Shown here piece after piece: positions 38,434 through 40,901 of a DNA stretch of 40,901 nt; the stretch's first letter is position 1, and the number at the start of each line of letters is the position of its first letter. The stretch is from DATLFA01 sp039915945 (lineage in GTDB: Bacteria > Actinomycetota > Acidimicrobiia > Acidimicrobiales > WLNW01). The stretch is from positions 1 through 40,901 of the forward strand of contig JBDSMH010000178.1 of assembly GCA_039915945.1 (NCBI GenBank), in the 5' to 3' direction. Under the pieces are notes generated by a model. It saw only the letters and a list, made by a program, of their open reading frames with translations. It did not search any database and was not told the DNA's origin. Both the position numbers and the translations under genes were made by a program.

Positions 38434-40719
38434 ATGGCATCCTCTTCCTTGTCGACAATCGCGGGCAGGCGAACCACGCGCGCGCGCACGGCGAGTACCT
38501 ACCGCACCAGCGCGATCATCCTGTGCGTCGGTTTGCTGGCTGCCGGTTTCTTCCCCTTCTTCCAGGGAAACCATCGCGTCTTCGTCGCCGCGATCGGCGC
38601 CATCGAGTTGACCGCGGCGCTGAGCGCACGCCTACCGTTGCGCCGGCTCCGCGAACTGACGTCGCCGGGATGGCTGCTCTTCGCTGCTGCAGCGGCCGTG
38701 TTCGCGTCTGTTGCCGCGACGAGCGACATACAACAGCGAGCACTCGGCGCGGTGCTCGGCGCCGTGTTGGTGGGCGGCGCGACAGCGCGCATGGTCCGCG
38801 ATCGGTTGCGCCGTCTCGGTGGTGAGATCATCAGTGAGGCCTTCCTCGTCGCCGCCTCGATCACCTTGGCCGCATGGGGATTGTGGGTGCTGCCCGAGCT
38901 GCAGCACTCCAACGCCACCGCCGTCTGTGGCGCCACGGTGCTGGGGCTCACTGGCGCGATGTTGCTGGCATCGGTGCGGCTACGACTGCTCGACTCGTTG
39001 GTTCGCGGCCCGTCGTTCCTCTTCCTCACGTTGGCGTTGGCCGCGCATGCCGCGCTCGGCCCATTGTTGATCTGGTTCGGTTTCTCGAATTCGGCCAACG
39101 CTGCCGCATACGACGGTTGGTTGGCTCTCGTCGTCGGTACGGTTACCGCCGCGGCGGCCGCCTGTCCTTCGTTCGAGCCCTTGCGCAACGCGGCGACGAG
39201 CAACGGCACGTCACGGATCGTGATCCGGGCGCTGGTGCCCATCTCGGCCACTCTCGTCGGCCCCGCCCTGTTCGTCGTGGGCACGGCCACCACGATCGCG
39301 GTCGACGTCACCTACGCGACGATCACGTCGCTGATCCTCTCGGCCGGTGCCGCGATCTACATGTTCTGCCTACTCGTTCGATCGGGGACTCTCGAACACG
39401 AGGTGTACCACGATGAGCTGACGGGCCTGCCCAACCGCACGATGTTCCTCGAACGTCTCGGTCTGGCGCTCGAGCAGGCCGATCGAGGCTCGTGGGGTAC
39501 GGCGGTGATGTTCCTCGACGTCGACCGGTTCAAAGCGGTCAACGACAGCCTCGGCCATGCGGCCGGCAACCAGGTGCTCGCCGCAGTAGCCAAACGCCTG
39601 CTGCTGTGCTCCGACGACGACATGACCGTCGCTCGGTTGGCCGGCGACGAGTTCGCGCTGCTCATCCCGCGGGTCAACGGATCGGCGAATGCGCGCGCCG
39701 TGGCCAAGAAGCTGCTCGACAAGTTCACCGAACCCATCGCAGTCGCACGGCGCAAGGTCTACGTGTCACCCAGCATCGGCATCGCGCACTATCCGGCGGA
39801 CGGCGTGGATGCGCACGGTCTTCTCGAACGCGCCGACGCCGCGATGTACCGGGCGAAAGAGCGGGGCCGCAACAACTACCAGCTCTACACCGCCGAGACA
39901 CGACTGCGTGCGCTCGACAAGCTCGATCTCGAATCGGCGCTGCACCGCGCCATCGTCGACGATCAACTCCGGCTCTTCTATCAACCGAAGGTCAGCTTGC
40001 ACACAGGACTCGTCGTCGGCTGCGAGGCCCTCGTGCGGTGGAACCATCCCCGCGTCGGCTTGGTCACGCCCGACCAGTTCATCCCGATCGCGGAAGAGAC
40101 CGGCATGATCTGCGAGATCGGCGAATGGGTGCTCATCGAAGCATGCACCCAGGCGCGTCGGTGGGAAGAAGCGGGCACACCCATCACGGTTGCGGTAAAC
40201 CTGTCCGCTCGCCAGTTCCAGCAACAAGCCATCAGTGAACTCGTGCGCGGCGTGCTGCGCTTCACGCGGTGCACCCCCGAACTGCTCGAGCTCGAACTCA
40301 CCGAGAGCCTCGCGGTCGGCGACCCCGATCAAGTGCAACGCATACTCGACGACTTCCGCGCGCTCGGTGCCCGCTGCTCGATGGACGACTTCGGCATGGG
40401 CTACAGCGGCATGGGCTACCTCGACAAGTTCCGCTTCGACGTGCTCAAGATCGATCGCACCTTCGTACGGGGCATCACCTCGAAGGGGTCACCGATCGTC
40501 ACCGCCGTCATCGCGATGGCGCGCGGCCTCGGCCTCGAAGTGGTTGCGGAAGGCGTGGAGACGTTGCCCCAACTCGCGTACCTCCACAAGCAGGGCTGCG
40601 ACCTCGTGCAGGGCTACCTGACCGGCAAGGCCGTCCCGGCCGAGCAGTTCCAGAGCATCATGGCCCTCGATCTGCACGCCCTCATCGGCAACGGCCCCGT
40701 CGCCACTCGCATCGCGTAG
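38434..40719 (+). CDS. Membrane GGDEF-EAL protein (cyclic-di-GMP turnover)
   Basis: 761 residues from ATG 38434; a TTG one codon earlier is the alternative. About eight membrane helices (about 25-310) form an N-terminal sensor of MASE-like type, not matched to a named family. The GGDEF domain (about 325-490) has DELTGLPNRTMFLERL and FLDVDRFKAVNDSLGHAAGN; its signature is AGDEF (about 404-408), not GGDEF, and no RxxD inhibitory site precedes it. The EAL domain (about 510-755) is complete: CEALVRW, NLSARQFQ, ELTESL, DDFGMGYSG, KIDRTFV, EGVET and QGYLTGKAV. It is most likely a c-di-GMP phosphodiesterase with a GGDEF domain that may be weakly active or sense GTP. Confidence 0.92.
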   Translation: MASSSLSTIAGRRTTRARTASTYRTSAIILCVGLLAAGFFPFFQGNHRVFVAAIGAIELTAALSARLPLRRLRELTSPGWLLFAAAAAVFASVAATSDIQQRALGAVLGAVLVGGATARMVRDRLRRLGGEIISEAFLVAASITLAAWGLWVLPELQHSNATAVCGATVLGLTGAMLLASVRLRLLDSLVRGPSFLFLTLALAAHAALGPLLIWFGFSNSANAAAYDGWLALVVGTVTAAAAACPSFEPLRNAATSNGTSRIVIRALVPISATLVGPALFVVGTATTIAVDVTYATITSLILSAGAAIYMFCLLVRSGTLEHEVYHDELTGLPNRTMFLERLGLALEQADRGSWGTAVMFLDVDRFKAVNDSLGHAAGNQVLAAVAKRLLLCSDDDMTVARLAGDEFALLIPRVNGSANARAVAKKLLDKFTEPIAVARRKVYVSPSIGIAHYPADGVDAHGLLERADAAMYRAKERGRNNYQLYTAETRLRALDKLDLESALHRAIVDDQLRLFYQPKVSLHTGLVVGCEALVRWNHPRVGLVTPDQFIPIAEETGMICEIGEWVLIEACTQARRWEEAGTPITVAVNLSARQFQQQAISELVRGVLRFTRCTPELLELELTESLAVGDPDQVQRILDDFRALGARCSMDDFGMGYSGMGYLDKFRFDVLKIDRTFVRGITSKGSPIVTAVIAMARGLGLEVVAEGVETLPQLAYLHKQGCDLVQGYLTGKAVPAEQFQSIMALDLHALIGNGPVATRIA

Positions 40720-40785
40720 CTTTCTGGTGCGGCGCGTTCTTGTGCGGCTGCGCCGCAACGCGAGGGCGGCTTCACCGCAGGTAAG
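40720..40785 (+). repeat. Third copy of the palindromic intergenic element
   Basis: Directly after the GGDEF-EAL stop codon: CTTTCTGGTGCGGCGCG, then TTGTGCGGCTGCGCCGCAAC and a GGCGGCTTCACCGC hairpin. It matches the unit at 3926-3975 closely, apart from an extra partial first arm. As with the right half of the 3926-4073 element, it sits at a gene's stop codon. Confidence 0.65.
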
Positions 40786-40807
40786 CAGCGCGGGGTCCTA
40801 GTAGCTT

Positions 40808-40830
40808 CCTCTCGAACCAGAGGAGCGTTT
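40808..40830 (+). promoter_or_regulatory. Shine-Dalgarno within a small hairpin
   Basis: CCTCT-CGAACC-AGAGG (40808-40823) places the AGAGGAG ribosome binding site (40819-40825) of the next gene in the 3' arm of a 5-bp hairpin. This might lower translation initiation. The stem is short. Confidence 0.35.
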
Positions 40831-40831
40831 C

Positions 40832-40901
40832 ATGAGCCTGATGGGCACCCGCGTCATCCGCACCGAAGACCCCAAATTGTTGACCCACGGTGGTGACTAC
40901 G
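40832..40901 (+). CDS. Molybdenum hydroxylase (xanthine/CO dehydrogenase family) large subunit, N-terminal fragment
   Basis: Only 23 codons are visible: MSLMGTRVIRTEDPKLLTHG then GDY, at the window edge. The pattern (Met/Gly, RxEDPxLLTxGGxY) is the usual N-terminus of molybdopterin-binding large subunits of the xanthine dehydrogenase/aldehyde oxidase/CoxL family. AGAGGAG lies 6 nt before the ATG. The exact enzyme cannot be told from this fragment. Confidence 0.75.
   Translation, partial: MSLMGTRVIRTEDPKLLTHGGDY

Overview
The window is high-GC bacterial DNA with many GTG starts, compact operons, several start codons preceded at about 6 nt by a TAnnnT hexamer (leaderless style), and gene families common in Actinobacteria (CaiB/BaiF CoA-transferases, a bacterial P450, SDRs, an NDMA-type alcohol dehydrogenase). 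An actinobacterium, perhaps of the Acidimicrobiia, is the best guess; this is inference from style and family content, as no rRNA or other marker gene is present.

Layout. 1-2809: branched-chain amino acid operon ilvB-ilvN-ilvC (minus strand, ilvC cut by the window edge), preceded by a promoter, a 12-residue leader peptide rich in Leu/Val codons and a terminator-like hairpin, i.e. a transcription attenuator. 2818-5686: a zinc alcohol dehydrogenase, a VIT1/CCC1 metal transporter and an SDR, all minus; a composite palindromic repeat lies between the first two. 5747-7849: a multi-pass membrane protein with an embedded spermidine-synthase-like domain. 7801-13561: a probable catabolic set of two CoA-transferase genes (one a tandem fusion), a cytochrome P450 and another SDR.

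13518-31011: a large exopolysaccharide region of the Wzx/Wzy type. It holds an initiating phosphoglycosyltransferase, five or six glycosyltransferases, a Wzc-like co-polymerase whose kinase P-loop is lost, a Wzy-like polymerase, a Wzx-like flippase, a pectate-lyase-like beta-helix protein with an N-terminal membrane segment, a polysaccharide deacetylase, a UDP-galactopyranose-mutase-like flavoprotein and a sugar-nucleotide epimerase. The 13.5-15.1 kb end is decaying: a glycosyltransferase whose conserved N-terminus is out of frame lies beside a broken copy of the lyase gene, and both have intact paralogues 6-11 kb away in the same locus.

31086-38342: an SF2 (XPB-like) DEAH helicase diverges, across 33 bp, from a run of three genes: an atypical NAD-dependent epimerase, a 1238-residue DUF4011/SF1 (Upf1-like, COG1112) helicase with a C-terminal Vsr/DUF559-like nuclease domain, and a class I glutamine amidotransferase coupled to it by an ATGA overlap. 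This block is the best candidate for an uncharacterised nucleic-acid-processing or defence-like system. 38434-40719: a membrane GGDEF-EAL cyclic-di-GMP protein, followed by another copy of the palindromic repeat and the first codons of a molybdenum hydroxylase large subunit.

No tRNA, rRNA, CRISPR array, transposase or phage gene was seen.
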